A DNA stretch of 64,000 nt, from contig LADP01000021.1 of NCBI GenBank assembly GCA_000961575.1, forward strand, positions 178,256-242,255, given 5' to 3'. The notes beneath the pieces were generated by a model that was not told the origin of the DNA, made no database searches, and worked only from the letters and a program-made list of their open reading frames with translations. The stretch is from Peptococcaceae bacterium BRH_c8a (GTDB taxonomy: Bacteria > Bacillota > Desulfotomaculia > Desulfotomaculales > Desulfallaceae). The position numbers were made by a program, and so were the translations under genes. Positions 24,607 to 34,048 of this stretch are shown piece by piece; position 1 is the stretch's first letter; each line of letters opens with the position of its first letter.

Positions 24607-24837
24607 ATGGCGCCGCCAAAAGCACTGTTGCCGGGTACCAAGGTACAGCTTTGGCCCAAGGACACTTATTATAAGTACGGTGTTGTCGTGACAGTGGATC
24701 GACAGCACGTTACTTTCAAGATCACTATGGTTGAGCCAGGTGAGAAGCATTATTGTGAAGGGGATATAGTAAAAATACCCCGGAGTATGTTGCACGTTTG
24801 TTCGAGGTTCGACGTTCGAGGTTCGAGTTTCGATTAA
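24607..24837 (+). CDS. Small hypothetical protein
   Basis: 76 residues from ATG 24607 after a G-rich stretch (GGGGTAGTGGGGG) that serves as ribosome binding site. The body (LPGTKVQLWPKDTYYKYGVV, then VTFKITMVEPGEK) looks like a small SH3-like beta barrel, and I have a faint memory of similar Peptococcaceae proteins. The last 11 or so residues (CSRFDVRGSSFD) are encoded by tandem TTCGAGG repeats, so the true C-terminus has been altered by the repeat. Function unknown. Confidence 0.55.
   Translation: MAPPKALLPGTKVQLWPKDTYYKYGVVVTVDRQHVTFKITMVEPGEKHYCEGDIVKIPRSMLHVCSRFDVRGSSFD
24800..24835. repeat. Tandem GTTCGAG repeat
   Basis: About five imperfect units of GTTCGAG(G) lie in a row from 24800 to 24835 and run into the stop codon of the small hypothetical gene. 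Similar short repeats are common in intergenic DNA of this group; here they are translated. Confidence 0.6.
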
Positions 24838-24978
24838 GCACGAATTGCTAGCGAAGCTGCATTCATAAGGCAATTAAGTTTTTTAACTACATTGGCGAGT
24901 TAATAATATGGTAATTTTTTCTTGCCCCTCTGAATATGTATTTTTTATTAGCAAACATATTGCACGAGGGGTGAGGAC

Positions 24979-27723
24979 ATGCCTGGTATCTGGCAAAAAC
25001 TGACTGTGGAAGATACGGCAGAGCGGTTGGATGTACACCCGGTAAAAGGGTTAAAGGAACGTGAGGCCAAAGACCGGCTGGAAAAGACCGGGTTGAATGT
25101 GTTGGAGCAGGATCAGGGTCCGGCGGCGTGGCAGATGCTCCTGAACCAGTTTAAGGACTTCATGGTTTTAGTTTTGCTTGCAGCTACCGCGGTGAGCGGC
25201 CTTTTGGGTGAATGGACCGATGCGGTTACCATTGCGGTAATTGTACTGCTAAATGCAGTGCTGGGAGTGGTTCAGGAATTCAGGGCCGAGCGTTCAATGG
25301 AAGCGCTTCGAAGTATGACAGCACCTGAGGCTAGAGTGATCCGTGACGGGCTGGAGCGAAAAATCCCGGCCGCGGAATTGGTACCGGGGGATGTTGTACT
25401 ATTGGAGGCGGGTGACCGGGTACCGGCGGATATAAGGGTCATTAGTGCTGTGGACATGCAGACGGTGGAAGCTGCCCTTACCGGTGAATCCACACCAGTT
25501 ACCAAGCATACCAAGCCGCTGGATAGGGAAGTTGAGGCCGCTGATGCCGCAAACATGGCCTTTATGGGCACCATGCTCACCAGGGGCCGGGGACACGGCA
25601 TTGTTGTGGCCACCGGCATGGAAACTGAAATGGGTCAAATAGCCGGCCTGATCCGGGAAGCAGGGCAGGAGCCCACACCGCTGCAACGGCGGTTAGCGCA
25701 GTTGGGCAGGGGGCTAGTGTTTTTCTGTCTGGGTATATGCCTGCTGGTAACGGTAATTGGTATTCTAAGAGGCGAGCCGGTGTACCAGATGTTTATGACC
25801 GGTGTGAGTCTGGCGGTGGCGGTTATTCCTGAAGGTTTACCGGCCATTGTTACCGTGGCCCTGGCCATCGGGGTGCAGCGCATGATCAGGCGCAACGCAA
25901 TCATCAGACGCCTTCCCGCCGTGGAAACCCTGGGCTGCGCCACTTTTATCTGTTCAGACAAAACCGGCACTCTGACCCAAAACGAAATGACGGTGCGCCG
26001 GGTTTACGTAGGGGAGCGGGAGTTTGCCGTTACCGGTGAAGGTTACGACCCCAAAGGTAGTTTTATCGGCGAGGGTCAAACCAAGGGTAATCCTGATTTT
26101 GAGATTTTAATGAAGGTGGCGGCATTATGTAACAATGCTACCCTGTTTAAAGACAATATTCAAATTGCCGGTCTATTTAGACGGGACAAGAAGAATAGTT
26201 CAGCCTGGCAGATTACCGGCGACCCCACCGAGGGCGCCCTGTTGGTCATGGCATCTAAGGCCGGTTTTTGGCGGGAGCACCTGGAAAAGAAAGAGTTACG
26301 GTTGGCGGAGATACCTTTCGACTCCGACCGGAAGCGGATGGTCGTTATTTACGGTCGGGGTGGCCAAAGAGAAGCCCTGGTTAAGGGGGCGCCCGACGTG
26401 GTGCTGCAGCTGTGCACCCATTACCTGCTTGACGGGACTCCCGTACCGTTGGATAAACGCAGACGTCTTGATATTATGGACAAGTACTCATCTATGGCCG
26501 GTGACGCGCTGCGGGTACTTGGCCTGGCCTACCGCCCACTGTCTTCGGAAACGGACACTGAACGTCCCAGCCCCGAAAAAGTGGAACAAAACCTGGTCTT
26601 TGTCGGTCTGGCCGGGATGATTGACCCGCCCAGGCCTGCTGCTGTTAGTGCTGTACATACCTGCCGCCGGGCCGGGATCAAGGTAGCCATGATTACAGGT
26701 GACCATCAGCTTACGGCAACGGCGGTGGCCAGGGAAATGGGCATTGCCGGTGCGGGTGCCAGGGTGCTAAACGGTGAGGAATTAGAGCATCTCAGTGATG
26801 ATGACTTGTCACGTATGGCTGAGGATGTGCGGGTATATGCCCGGGTGTCGCCAAGGCACAAACTGCGTATCGTCCGGGCTTTAAAGAAAAATGGGCACGT
26901 GGTGGCCATGACCGGTGACGGAGTTAATGACGCCCCGGCGGTAAAAGAAGCAGATATCGGGATATCCATGGGGGTAACTGGCACTGATGTAACCAGGGAG
27001 TCCTCGGCTATGGTTTTGGCAGATGATAATTTTAGCTCCATTGTGGCCGCTGTGGAAGAAGGTCGGGGTATCTATGATAATATCCGTAAATTTGTTCGCT
27101 ATCTGCTTACCTGCAACGTGGGGGAAGTGCTGGTGATGTTGCTGGCGGTAATCGGAGGGCTGCCGCTGCCCCTGTTGCCAATCCAAATTTTGTGGATGAA
27201 TTTAGTAACAGATGGGCTACCGGCCATGGCGCTGGGGGTGGATCCCATAGATAAAAACGTCATGCGCAGGCCGCCGAGACAACCAGAAGAAAGCATATTT
27301 TCGCACGGGCTGGGGATGCGTATCATGGGGGGCGGAGCATTAATTGCGGTTTTGACGCTGGCAGTGTTTGCATATTTTATGTCGGCTGACAAAAATATTG
27401 ACTTGGCCCGGACCGCAGCTTTTAACACACTGGTATTTTTACAGCTGTTTTATGTATTTTCTTGCCGTTCGGAACACTCCGGAATAATGGAAGTGGGGTT
27501 GTTCGGCAACCCGCATCTGCTGGTGGCGGTATCTGTGTCTGCGTGCCTGCAAGTGGCCGCGACCCAGGTAACAGCAATACAGCCGATTTTTAAAACCGTA
27601 CCCTTGAATGCGTTTCATTGGGCCGTGGTAATTGGTGTGGCGACAGCGCCCACCATCCTTGGTTTGCTGCTGGATCGCCTAAATACCGGCCTAAAACAAC
27701 GATTAACCTACCTCAGGGTATAG
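24979..27723 (+). CDS. P-type Ca2+-transporting ATPase (type IIA)
   Basis: 914 residues. The N-terminal cation-ATPase segment is followed by about ten transmembrane segments. LTGESTPV is the actuator loop, PEGLPAIVTVALAIG is the M4 Ca2+-site motif of SERCA-type pumps, and D327 in CSDKTGTLTQNEM is the phosphorylated aspartate. KGAPDVVL is the nucleotide domain and MTGDGVNDAPAVKEADIG the hinge. Length and motifs fit bacterial SERCA/PMCA-like calcium pumps that export Ca2+ (or possibly Mn2+). It ends 15 bases from the convergent GGDEF gene, with no obvious terminator between them. Confidence 0.9.
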   Translation: MPGIWQKLTVEDTAERLDVHPVKGLKEREAKDRLEKTGLNVLEQDQGPAAWQMLLNQFKDFMVLVLLAATAVSGLLGEWTDAVTIAVIVLLNAVLGVVQEFRAERSMEALRSMTAPEARVIRDGLERKIPAAELVPGDVVLLEAGDRVPADIRVISAVDMQTVEAALTGESTPVTKHTKPLDREVEAADAANMAFMGTMLTRGRGHGIVVATGMETEMGQIAGLIREAGQEPTPLQRRLAQLGRGLVFFCLGICLLVTVIGILRGEPVYQMFMTGVSLAVAVIPEGLPAIVTVALAIGVQRMIRRNAIIRRLPAVETLGCATFICSDKTGTLTQNEMTVRRVYVGEREFAVTGEGYDPKGSFIGEGQTKGNPDFEILMKVAALCNNATLFKDNIQIAGLFRRDKKNSSAWQITGDPTEGALLVMASKAGFWREHLEKKELRLAEIPFDSDRKRMVVIYGRGGQREALVKGAPDVVLQLCTHYLLDGTPVPLDKRRRLDIMDKYSSMAGDALRVLGLAYRPLSSETDTERPSPEKVEQNLVFVGLAGMIDPPRPAAVSAVHTCRRAGIKVAMITGDHQLTATAVAREMGIAGAGARVLNGEELEHLSDDDLSRMAEDVRVYARVSPRHKLRIVRALKKNGHVVAMTGDGVNDAPAVKEADIGISMGVTGTDVTRESSAMVLADDNFSSIVAAVEEGRGIYDNIRKFVRYLLTCNVGEVLVMLLAVIGGLPLPLLPIQILWMNLVTDGLPAMALGVDPIDKNVMRRPPRQPEESIFSHGLGMRIMGGGALIAVLTLAVFAYFMSADKNIDLARTAAFNTLVFLQLFYVFSCRSEHSGIMEVGLFGNPHLLVAVSVSACLQVAATQVTAIQPIFKTVPLNAFHWAVVIGVATAPTILGLLLDRLNTGLKQRLTYLRV

Positions 27724-27738
27724 TCCAACACCCTATCC

Positions 27739-29973
27739 TTATAGCATACGCAAAAACTTAGCTACCAGGTGTGGGTCAAACTGTGTGCCGGCGCATCTTA
27801 GAAGCTCATCCAGGGCCTGCTGTTCCGGGAGGGCATTGCGGTAAGGGCGATCGTTGGTCATAGCATCGTAAGCGTCAACAATGGCAATGATTCGGCATTC
27901 CAGCGGGATATCCAACATTTTGAGTCTCAACGGGTATCCCTGACCGTTCCACCACTCGTGATGCATGAGGATCAGTCCCGCTATGGGCACCAAATCCGAA
28001 GCCGCCATGGCAATGCGGTGTCCAATCTCACAGTGCATCCGCATTAAAGACATTTCATCATTAGTTAACAGGTCGGGCTTAAACAGGATCAAGTCCGGCA
28101 CGCCAACCTTGCCGATATCGTGGAAACGGGCCAACAATTTAAGTCCGGCGAAGCGGTCATCCGGCAAACATATGACTTTGCCTAGGTCGGTGGCTAGGTC
28201 GGAAAGGCGATTACAGTGTCCTTCGGTAACAAAATCACGCGCTTCCAGCGCACTCATAAGTGCCTGCACAACAGTGCTGCGGGCACTTTTACTGTTTAGA
28301 AGCTTCTCCCGGTACATTTTGTTGTCGGCTTCCTTAAACAGCTCGTTAATGTCTGTATCAGTGCCTCCTGCTGAGGCCATACCAATGGAGATGCTTAAGG
28401 GCACAGTGTTAGTAAGGTTGTGTTTTTCGATCCCTTTTTTAATCCGCTGGCAAACTCTGGTGCCCGTCATGTGGTCGGTACGGGTAAGCAAAATGGCAAA
28501 CTCGTCACCGCCTATCCTGGCTGCCATATCTGATGAGCGGGTGGATTCTTTGATTACCGCTGCTGCGCTTTGCAGCAATTTGTCACCGGCGGTATGTCCC
28601 ATGGTATCATTAACAAGTTTTAAGCCGTCCAGGTCACAGGTGATAATGGTAATCGGCAGGTTTTCTATTAAATCCATGTTTTCAGTTTTGTGTTCAAAAA
28701 AAGTCCTATTGTAAATACCGGTCAATTGATCGTGCCAGCTTAAAAACTCCAACCGCTGTTCGCGTTCTTTTTGCTCACTGATATCTCGGATTGATTCAAT
28801 GGCACCGGTAAGGTTGCCATCCCGGTCAAAAAGAGGTGAAGCGGTAATCCACAGGTAAGCACCACGACCTTGGTAAGCCATGGGGGCAAATGTTTCAGCA
28901 AAAATCTTATGATCGGTACTTTTAAAATTTTGGTAAATATCGAGAATCTTTTTATCTTCGGATAAAAAATAATCTAATAAAACATGCCTTCTATTTCCGT
29001 AAAAGGGTATTGAATAAGCATTATTACCACGGCCGACAATAGCTTCCTTCTTAACCCCGGACATCTTTTCTATCGCCCTGTTCCAGGCGATTACTTTCCC
29101 ATCCCGGTTTACCACAAAGGTGGGATCCGGCAGGAAGTCAATAATGTCCTGCTGCAGCTTGTGCGCTGCTGTCAGCTTTCTTTCGGCGGTAATGCGATCG
29201 GTAATGTCGGTATATATGCCCAGTACACCGGTTATTTGGTTATCCATAATAATTGGCGTACCTCTTACAAGCACGTGGATATTGCTACCGTCCTTGCGCC
29301 TGCGGAGGGCTTCCACAGTAATGCTTTGTCCTTTCATGACATCGGTGGATATTACACGGCACTCCTCCGGGCTCTTCTGCGGGTGTATAAAATCATCTAT
29401 ATTGCGCCCTGCCAGGTCTGCCAGTGTGTATCCGAAAAGTTCCTCGAAACGGTGGTTTATATCCACCGTCAAGTGATTATGGTCAAGCGAAATAATGGCA
29501 TCGGATGAACTGCGAAATAAAGCTTCAAAATATTCCTTCTGGTGCGCCAGTTTGCTCTCCGCGTGCTTGCGGTCAGTGATGTCCCTGGCGGTAGTGACTA
29601 TTACCTCATTTCCGTTACAAGTGGCCCGACCTGCCGTTAACTCCACGTTGATAGTTTGTCCATCTTTACATAACATGGTGCATTCAAAAGTTTGCGGATA
29701 TTGTTTTTTTACCAGTGCGAATTTGGGGGCTGCAAGATCGGCACACCCCGGGCCACCAAGTTCTGTTGTCGACATACGCAGCAGTTCTTGCCGGTTGTAT
29801 CCCACCAACCGGCAGGCGGCCTCGTTTACATTAATGCACCTGCCATCCAGATCCATAATAAATACCGGGTCGCAAATGGCGTTCAGCACTATTTGAAAAC
29901 TCGTATGGTTGTGTTCGGTTCCGCATTGACGGTTTAAAAAAACATCTAATTTATTATAGTCATCTTTTGGCAT
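27739..29973 (-). CDS. PAS-PAS-PAS-GGDEF-HD-GYP signalling protein
   Basis: 744 residues read leftwards from ATG 29973 (GGTGATT upstream; a GTG four codons earlier is less likely). Three PAS domains span about 25-135, 150-260 and 285-400 (e.g. DPVFIMDLDGRCINVNEAA). The GGDEF domain has ARIGGDEFAILL, so the catalytic motif is intact. The HD-GYP domain has ARFHDIGKVGVPD and HHEWWNGQGYP, also intact. It could both make and degrade cyclic di-GMP, with output set by the PAS sensors. No transmembrane segments are seen, so it is a cytoplasmic sensor. No neighbouring target is evident. Confidence 0.88.
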   Translation of the reverse strand: MPKDDYNKLDVFLNRQCGTEHNHTSFQIVLNAICDPVFIMDLDGRCINVNEAACRLVGYNRQELLRMSTTELGGPGCADLAAPKFALVKKQYPQTFECTMLCKDGQTINVELTAGRATCNGNEVIVTTARDITDRKHAESKLAHQKEYFEALFRSSSDAIISLDHNHLTVDINHRFEELFGYTLADLAGRNIDDFIHPQKSPEECRVISTDVMKGQSITVEALRRRKDGSNIHVLVRGTPIIMDNQITGVLGIYTDITDRITAERKLTAAHKLQQDIIDFLPDPTFVVNRDGKVIAWNRAIEKMSGVKKEAIVGRGNNAYSIPFYGNRRHVLLDYFLSEDKKILDIYQNFKSTDHKIFAETFAPMAYQGRGAYLWITASPLFDRDGNLTGAIESIRDISEQKEREQRLEFLSWHDQLTGIYNRTFFEHKTENMDLIENLPITIITCDLDGLKLVNDTMGHTAGDKLLQSAAAVIKESTRSSDMAARIGGDEFAILLTRTDHMTGTRVCQRIKKGIEKHNLTNTVPLSISIGMASAGGTDTDINELFKEADNKMYREKLLNSKSARSTVVQALMSALEARDFVTEGHCNRLSDLATDLGKVICLPDDRFAGLKLLARFHDIGKVGVPDLILFKPDLLTNDEMSLMRMHCEIGHRIAMAASDLVPIAGLILMHHEWWNGQGYPLRLKMLDIPLECRIIAIVDAYDAMTNDRPYRNALPEQQALDELLRCAGTQFDPHLVAKFLRML

Positions 29974-30149
29974 AGATTTAATCACCCGGCTGCATAAATT
30001 CTCTAATTAAACTAAGATGACAAATTATTCTGCTTGCTTTGACAAAATCCTCTTTTCAATAGGTAAATATATCATAATCTGCACAACAGAGGTTTTAGAC
30101 ATTAGTAAACAAATATCCTGTATACATGACGCTGATGAGCCAGGAAACA

Positions 30150-30179
30150 TTGAACAGTCAGTGAAAAATAGTGTAGAAT
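30150..30179 (+). promoter_or_regulatory. Sigma-A promoter of dapF
   Basis: TTGAAC (30150-30155) and TAGAAT (30174-30179) are 18 bases apart. The predicted start near 30187 falls on the first base of a strong hairpin (30188-30232). The intergenic region 29974-30287 (314 bases) otherwise shows only A/T-rich DNA and presumably the promoter of the leftward PAS gene. Confidence 0.55.
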
Positions 30180-30187
30180 ATACGGGA

Positions 30188-30232
30188 CACTAAAAACGCG
30201 CTTAAAAATTACGCCGCGCGCGCTTTTTAGTG
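30188..30232 (+). other. Stable 5' leader hairpin before dapF
   Basis: CACTAAAAACGCGC (30188-30201) pairs with GCGCGCTTTTTAGTG (30218-30232), 14 bp with one bulge and a 16-base loop. It would sit at the very 5' end of the dapF transcript, where such hairpins stabilise mRNA, or it could be a terminator remnant. It is not a lysine riboswitch, which is much longer. Confidence 0.5.
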
Positions 30233-30287
30233 ATACTAATTTAATTGGTATTTGCTTTTCCGGGTTGGTAAAAAGGAGGAAATTTTT

Positions 30288-31124
30288 TTGCGTTTTACAA
30301 AAGTTCATGGATTAGGCAATGACTTTGTACTGGTAAACACTTTAAATAAGGAGAACCTGCCCCCAGACCTGGCCGATCTGGCTGTAAAGGTTTGCCACCG
30401 GCACTTTGGTGTAGGTGCGGATGGATTGGTACTAATTAAACCGAGCATTGAGGCCGATTTTGCAATGCAGATTTTTAACTCTGACGGCAGCGAAGCCGAA
30501 ATGTGCGGCAATGCCATCCGCTGCGTGGCCAAATACGCTTACGAGCAGGGCTTGGTAAATGGCAGGGTCATGCGGGTGCAAACAGCGGCAGGGATAATGG
30601 TACCTGAACTGGTCATGGAGAACGGTTCCGTGCAGGCAGTCAGGGTGGATATGGGTGAACCGCAGCTGGAGCGGGAACAAATACCGATGCAAGGTCCCCC
30701 TGGGCGGGTGGTCAATGAACCGCTTCAGGCAGGTGCAGAAACTTTTAACATCACCACCGTTTCCATGGGCAACCCACACTGTATCATCTTTGTCACCAAT
30801 TCGTCGGCGGTGGCATTGGAAACCCTGGGCCCACAGCTAGAGAATCACCCTTCGTTTCCGCGCAAGACTAACGTGGAGTTTGTCCAGGTTCTAAACGGCG
30901 GTGAAGTACAAATGCGGGTGTGGGAACGGGGAGCGGGTTCAACAATGGCCTGCGGAACCGGTGCCTGTGCCGTGGCAGTGGCATCACACCTTAACGGGCA
31001 TACCGGCAGAAAAGTACGGGTGCACCTGAATGCAGGTGCGCTTGATATAGAGTGGGCTGAAAACGGACACGTATATATGACCGGCCCGGCAAAAGAAGTG
31101 TTCACCGGTGTATATCCCCTATGA
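30288..31124 (+). CDS. dapF: Diaminopimelate epimerase
   Basis: 278 residues from TTG 30288, which has AAAAAGGAGG 8 bases upstream; the protein then starts [16 protein letters not shown], the normal DapF start. The two catalytic cysteines are in MCGNAIRC (about residue 76) and [10 protein letters not shown] (about residue 221). It converts LL- to meso-diaminopimelate for lysine and peptidoglycan. The LL-DAP aminotransferase gene follows, so the aminotransferase route to DAP is used here. Confidence 0.95.
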   Translation: MRFTKVHGLGNDFVLVNTLNKENLPPDLADLAVKVCHRHFGVGADGLVLIKPSIEADFAMQIFNSDGSEAEMCGNAIRCVAKYAYEQGLVNGRVMRVQTAAGIMVPELVMENGSVQAVRVDMGEPQLEREQIPMQGPPGRVVNEPLQAGAETFNITTVSMGNPHCIIFVTNSSAVALETLGPQLENHPSFPRKTNVEFVQVLNGGEVQMRVWERGAGSTMACGTGACAVAVASHLNGHTGRKVRVHLNAGALDIEWAENGHVYMTGPAKEVFTGVYPL

Positions 31125-31227
31125 ACCTAACTGCATTACAAAAGCCGGGGTTGGAAAAGTATAAGAGTTAATAATAAGGATTATTTTTGCTATTAATATG
31201 AAACATTAGTTACAAGGAGGGTTATTA

Positions 31228-32412
31228 TTGAGTTTAAAATTTGAAGAAGCGCAGAGAATAAAAAACCTGCCGGCCTATTTATTTGAACGGATTGAGAAAC
31301 TGATAATGGAAAAACGTGCAGCAGGGGTGGATGTAATTAGTCTTGGTATCGGGGATCCTGATTTGCCGACCCCGGATTATATTATCGAAGAACTTAAAAA
31401 AGAGGCTGAAAACCCTGTTAATCACCAGTACCCGTCGTCGGTGGGGATGCTCTCCTACCGTAAGGCTGTGGCCGACTGGTATCAGGAACGTTTTGGAGTG
31501 CAACTGGATCCCGCCCGGGAAGTGGTGTCTGTTATTGGTTCAAAGGAAGGCATTGCTCACATTTCTTGGTGTTACCTGGATCCGGGTGATACTGTGCTGG
31601 TGCCGGATCCGGGTTACCCTGTATACGCCGGTGGTTCCATTTTAGCCGGGGCTGAACCATATTACATGACATTGAAAAAGGAAAACGGTTTTCTGCCCGA
31701 CCTGGATGAAATACCCGTTGAGATTGCCCAACGGGCCAAGATGATGTTTATCAATTATCCCAACAACCCAACAGGGGCAGTGGCTGGCGATGACTTTTAC
31801 AACCGGGTTATCGAATTTGCCAGGGTATACAATATCTTAATTATTCATGATGCCGCTTACTCTGAAGTGACCTATGACGGTTATATGCCCCCAAGTTTCC
31901 TGCAATATCCAGGCGCCAGGGAAGTAGGTATCGAGTTCCACTCGGTGTCCAAATCTTACAACATGACAGGCTGGCGTATAGGCTGGGCCGCAGGACATCC
32001 GGACGTTGTGGAGTCCCTGGGACGGCTCAAATCTAACATTGATTCAGGTCAGTTTCAGGCGATCCAGTATGCTGCCATCAAAGGTCTAACCGGCCCCAAG
32101 GACGCAGTGCATAAAATGAATAAGATTTACCAGGAACGCCGGGACATAATGGTGGATGCTCTCAACAGCATGGGCTGGAACCTAGAAAAATTTAAAGCCA
32201 CATTTTACGTATGGGCACCGGTGCCGAACGGATACACTTCGGAATCATTTGCTGAATTGGTATTGGAAAAGGCTGGCGTGGTAATTACCCCGGGTACGGG
32301 TTACGGTGAAAACGGGGCCGGATATTTCCGTATCACCCTGACGGTATCCAAAGACCGGATGCTGGAAGCACTGGAACGGATGAAAAAGAATATCGGGCAG
32401 GTGAAATTTTAA
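31228..32412 (+). CDS. dapL: LL-diaminopimelate aminotransferase
   Basis: 394 residues from TTG 31228 behind AAGGAGGG. A class I/II PLP aminotransferase: [51 protein letters not shown] and [15 protein letters not shown], with the PLP lysine in [10 protein letters not shown]. Motifs and neighbourhood (directly after dapF) fit DapL, which makes LL-DAP from tetrahydrodipicolinate and glutamate in one step and bypasses the succinylase and acetylase routes. Confidence 0.88.
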   Translation: MSLKFEEAQRIKNLPAYLFERIEKLIMEKRAAGVDVISLGIGDPDLPTPDYIIEELKKEAENPVNHQYPSSVGMLSYRKAVADWYQERFGVQLDPAREVVSVIGSKEGIAHISWCYLDPGDTVLVPDPGYPVYAGGSILAGAEPYYMTLKKENGFLPDLDEIPVEIAQRAKMMFINYPNNPTGAVAGDDFYNRVIEFARVYNILIIHDAAYSEVTYDGYMPPSFLQYPGAREVGIEFHSVSKSYNMTGWRIGWAAGHPDVVESLGRLKSNIDSGQFQAIQYAAIKGLTGPKDAVHKMNKIYQERRDIMVDALNSMGWNLEKFKATFYVWAPVPNGYTSESFAELVLEKAGVVITPGTGYGENGAGYFRITLTVSKDRMLEALERMKKNIGQVKF

Positions 32413-32415
32413 TTT

Positions 32416-32440
32416 ATCAGGAGTCAGGAGCCAGATTGAG
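32416..32440 (+). repeat. GAGTCAGG repeat (family C) after dapL
   Basis: ATCAGGAGTCAGGAGCCAGA, then a stretch with AACGGTTTAT, starts 4 bases past the dapL stop. A mirrored piece (GACTACTGACCCCTGAATTC) follows near 32475-32495. It belongs to the family seen at 21862, 33816 and 54652. Confidence 0.6.
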
Positions 32441-32542
32441 GAAACGGTTTATCGCCTTGATTTTATGATTCCGACTACTGACCCCTGAATTCTGAGTACC
32501 TTAAAGATATGTTATAGAGATACAGGAGGAGAGAGATAGATT

Positions 32543-33736
32543 ATGCAACTGGCAAAAAGAGCAAAGAATATCAGTTCGTCACCTACCCTAACGATTGACG
32601 CTCAAGCTAAAAAAATGATTGCCGATGGTATCAAGGTAATCAATTTCGGCGCCGGCGAACCCGATTTTGATACTCCCGATAATATTAAACAGGCGGCTAT
32701 AAAAGCCATCAACAGCGGGATGACCAAGTATACACCGGTGGCCGGCACCGAAGCGCTACGCCAGGTGATAGTTGACAAACTAGCCCGGGACAACGACCTG
32801 GAATATAAGCCCGGACAAATAGTTGTTTCCGCCGGTGCTAAACATTCACTGTACAACGCTTTCCAGGTATTGTGCCAGGCAGGTGACGAGGTAATTCTAC
32901 CCGCACCTTACTGGGTCAGTTATATGGAACAGGTTAAACTGGCCGGTGCCGCTCCCATAGTGGTAGCCGCCAGGGTGGAAAACGGTTTCAAAATCACCGG
33001 GCATGACTTGGAAGCCGCCATCACTCCGCGCACCAGGGCCATAGTAATTAACAGCCCCAGTAACCCTACCGGTGCTGTATATACCAGGGATGAACTGGCT
33101 GCACTGGGAGAGGTACTGGAAAAGCATGGTGTGACTATTATTTCCGACGAAATTTATGAAAAACTCATCTATGACGGTCTGGAACACGTCAGCATTGCCT
33201 GTTTAAGCCCGGCACTGAAAGAACAGACCATAGTAATTAACGGTGTTTCCAAGACGTACGCCATGACAGGTTGGCGTATCGGTTACGCCGCCGCTCCGGC
33301 CAAAGTGGCCAAGGCTATGGCTGACCTGCAAAGTCACTCTACATCAAACCCCACATCTATTGCTCAGGCTGCAACAGTGGAAGCTATCCAGGGGGATCAG
33401 TCGGCAGTTATAACAATGGTGGGTGAATTCGTTAAGCGGCGCGACTATATGGTGGATAGGCTAAACGCTATGCCGGGGGTACAATGCAATCGACCGGGTG
33501 GTGCCTTTTACGTTTTCCCGGACATTAAGGGACTGTTTGGCAAGAAGTATAATGGTACAGAGATAAAAAATGCCAGTGATTTGGCTGCAATTATGCTTGA
33601 GCAAGCGCATGTAGCCACAGTGCCGGGAGTGGCCTTCGGTGACGACACTTGTTTCAGGCTTTCATACGCTACATCCATGGCAAATATTCAAGATGGCCTT
33701 AATCGGATTGAAAAGTTGCTAGGTGATTTAAGCTAA
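32543..33736 (+). CDS. aspB: Class I aspartate-type aminotransferase
   Basis: 397 residues from ATG 32543 behind ACAGGAGGAGAG. INFGAGEPDFDTPDNIKQAA, KYTPVAGTEALRQ, INSPSNPTGAVYT, SDEIYEKLIYDG and GVSKTYAMTGWRIGY (PLP lysine in SKTYAM) match the AspB/AAT class Ib family. It should interconvert aspartate and oxaloacetate with glutamate/2-oxoglutarate. Its place after dapF-dapL suits aspartate supply to the lysine pathway, though it may also act on other amino acids. Confidence 0.88.
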   Translation: MQLAKRAKNISSSPTLTIDAQAKKMIADGIKVINFGAGEPDFDTPDNIKQAAIKAINSGMTKYTPVAGTEALRQVIVDKLARDNDLEYKPGQIVVSAGAKHSLYNAFQVLCQAGDEVILPAPYWVSYMEQVKLAGAAPIVVAARVENGFKITGHDLEAAITPRTRAIVINSPSNPTGAVYTRDELAALGEVLEKHGVTIISDEIYEKLIYDGLEHVSIACLSPALKEQTIVINGVSKTYAMTGWRIGYAAAPAKVAKAMADLQSHSTSNPTSIAQAATVEAIQGDQSAVITMVGEFVKRRDYMVDRLNAMPGVQCNRPGGAFYVFPDIKGLFGKKYNGTEIKNASDLAAIMLEQAHVATVPGVAFGDDTCFRLSYATSMANIQDGLNRIEKLLGDLS

Positions 33737-33772
33737 TCATTAACAGGTCATCACAATTGCTTTTGATTTTAT

Positions 33773-33791
33773 AACCGGCTAAAAGCCGGTT
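33773..33791 (+). terminator. Weak terminator after aspB
   Basis: AACCGGCT (33773-33780) and AGCCGGTT (33784-33791) form a perfect 8-bp stem with a 3-base loop. Only a CCCTTATTA tail follows, so termination may be poor. Confidence 0.5.
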
Positions 33792-33815
33792 CCCTTATTA
33801 TTAAAGCATCTTATA

Positions 33816-33850
33816 AGTAATCAGGAGTCAGAATGAAAGAACGGTTTATA
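33816..33850 (+). repeat. GAGTCAGG repeat (family C) in the aspB-yicC gap
   Basis: AATCAGGAGTCAGAATGAAAG then AACGGTTTATAG, the most regular copy of the family. The remainder of the 312-base gap (to 34048) is A/T-rich with runs of T around 33945-33960 and no gene. Confidence 0.6.
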
Positions 33851-34048
33851 GAAACAGCATCATTAAATCAAAAAAAAGCGTGTGGCAGGGGAATGCAAAT
33901 TCAGGGTTTTTTTAAAATTTTGATTCAATAATAAAGATTATCATTGTTTTTCTTTTTTTTTAGAGGAGTTTCATTTTTTAGGTAGAAAAAATTATTTTAT
34001 GGTTTTAGCGTTAATACTAGTACCATAAACGGAACAGGTGGTGAGAGA

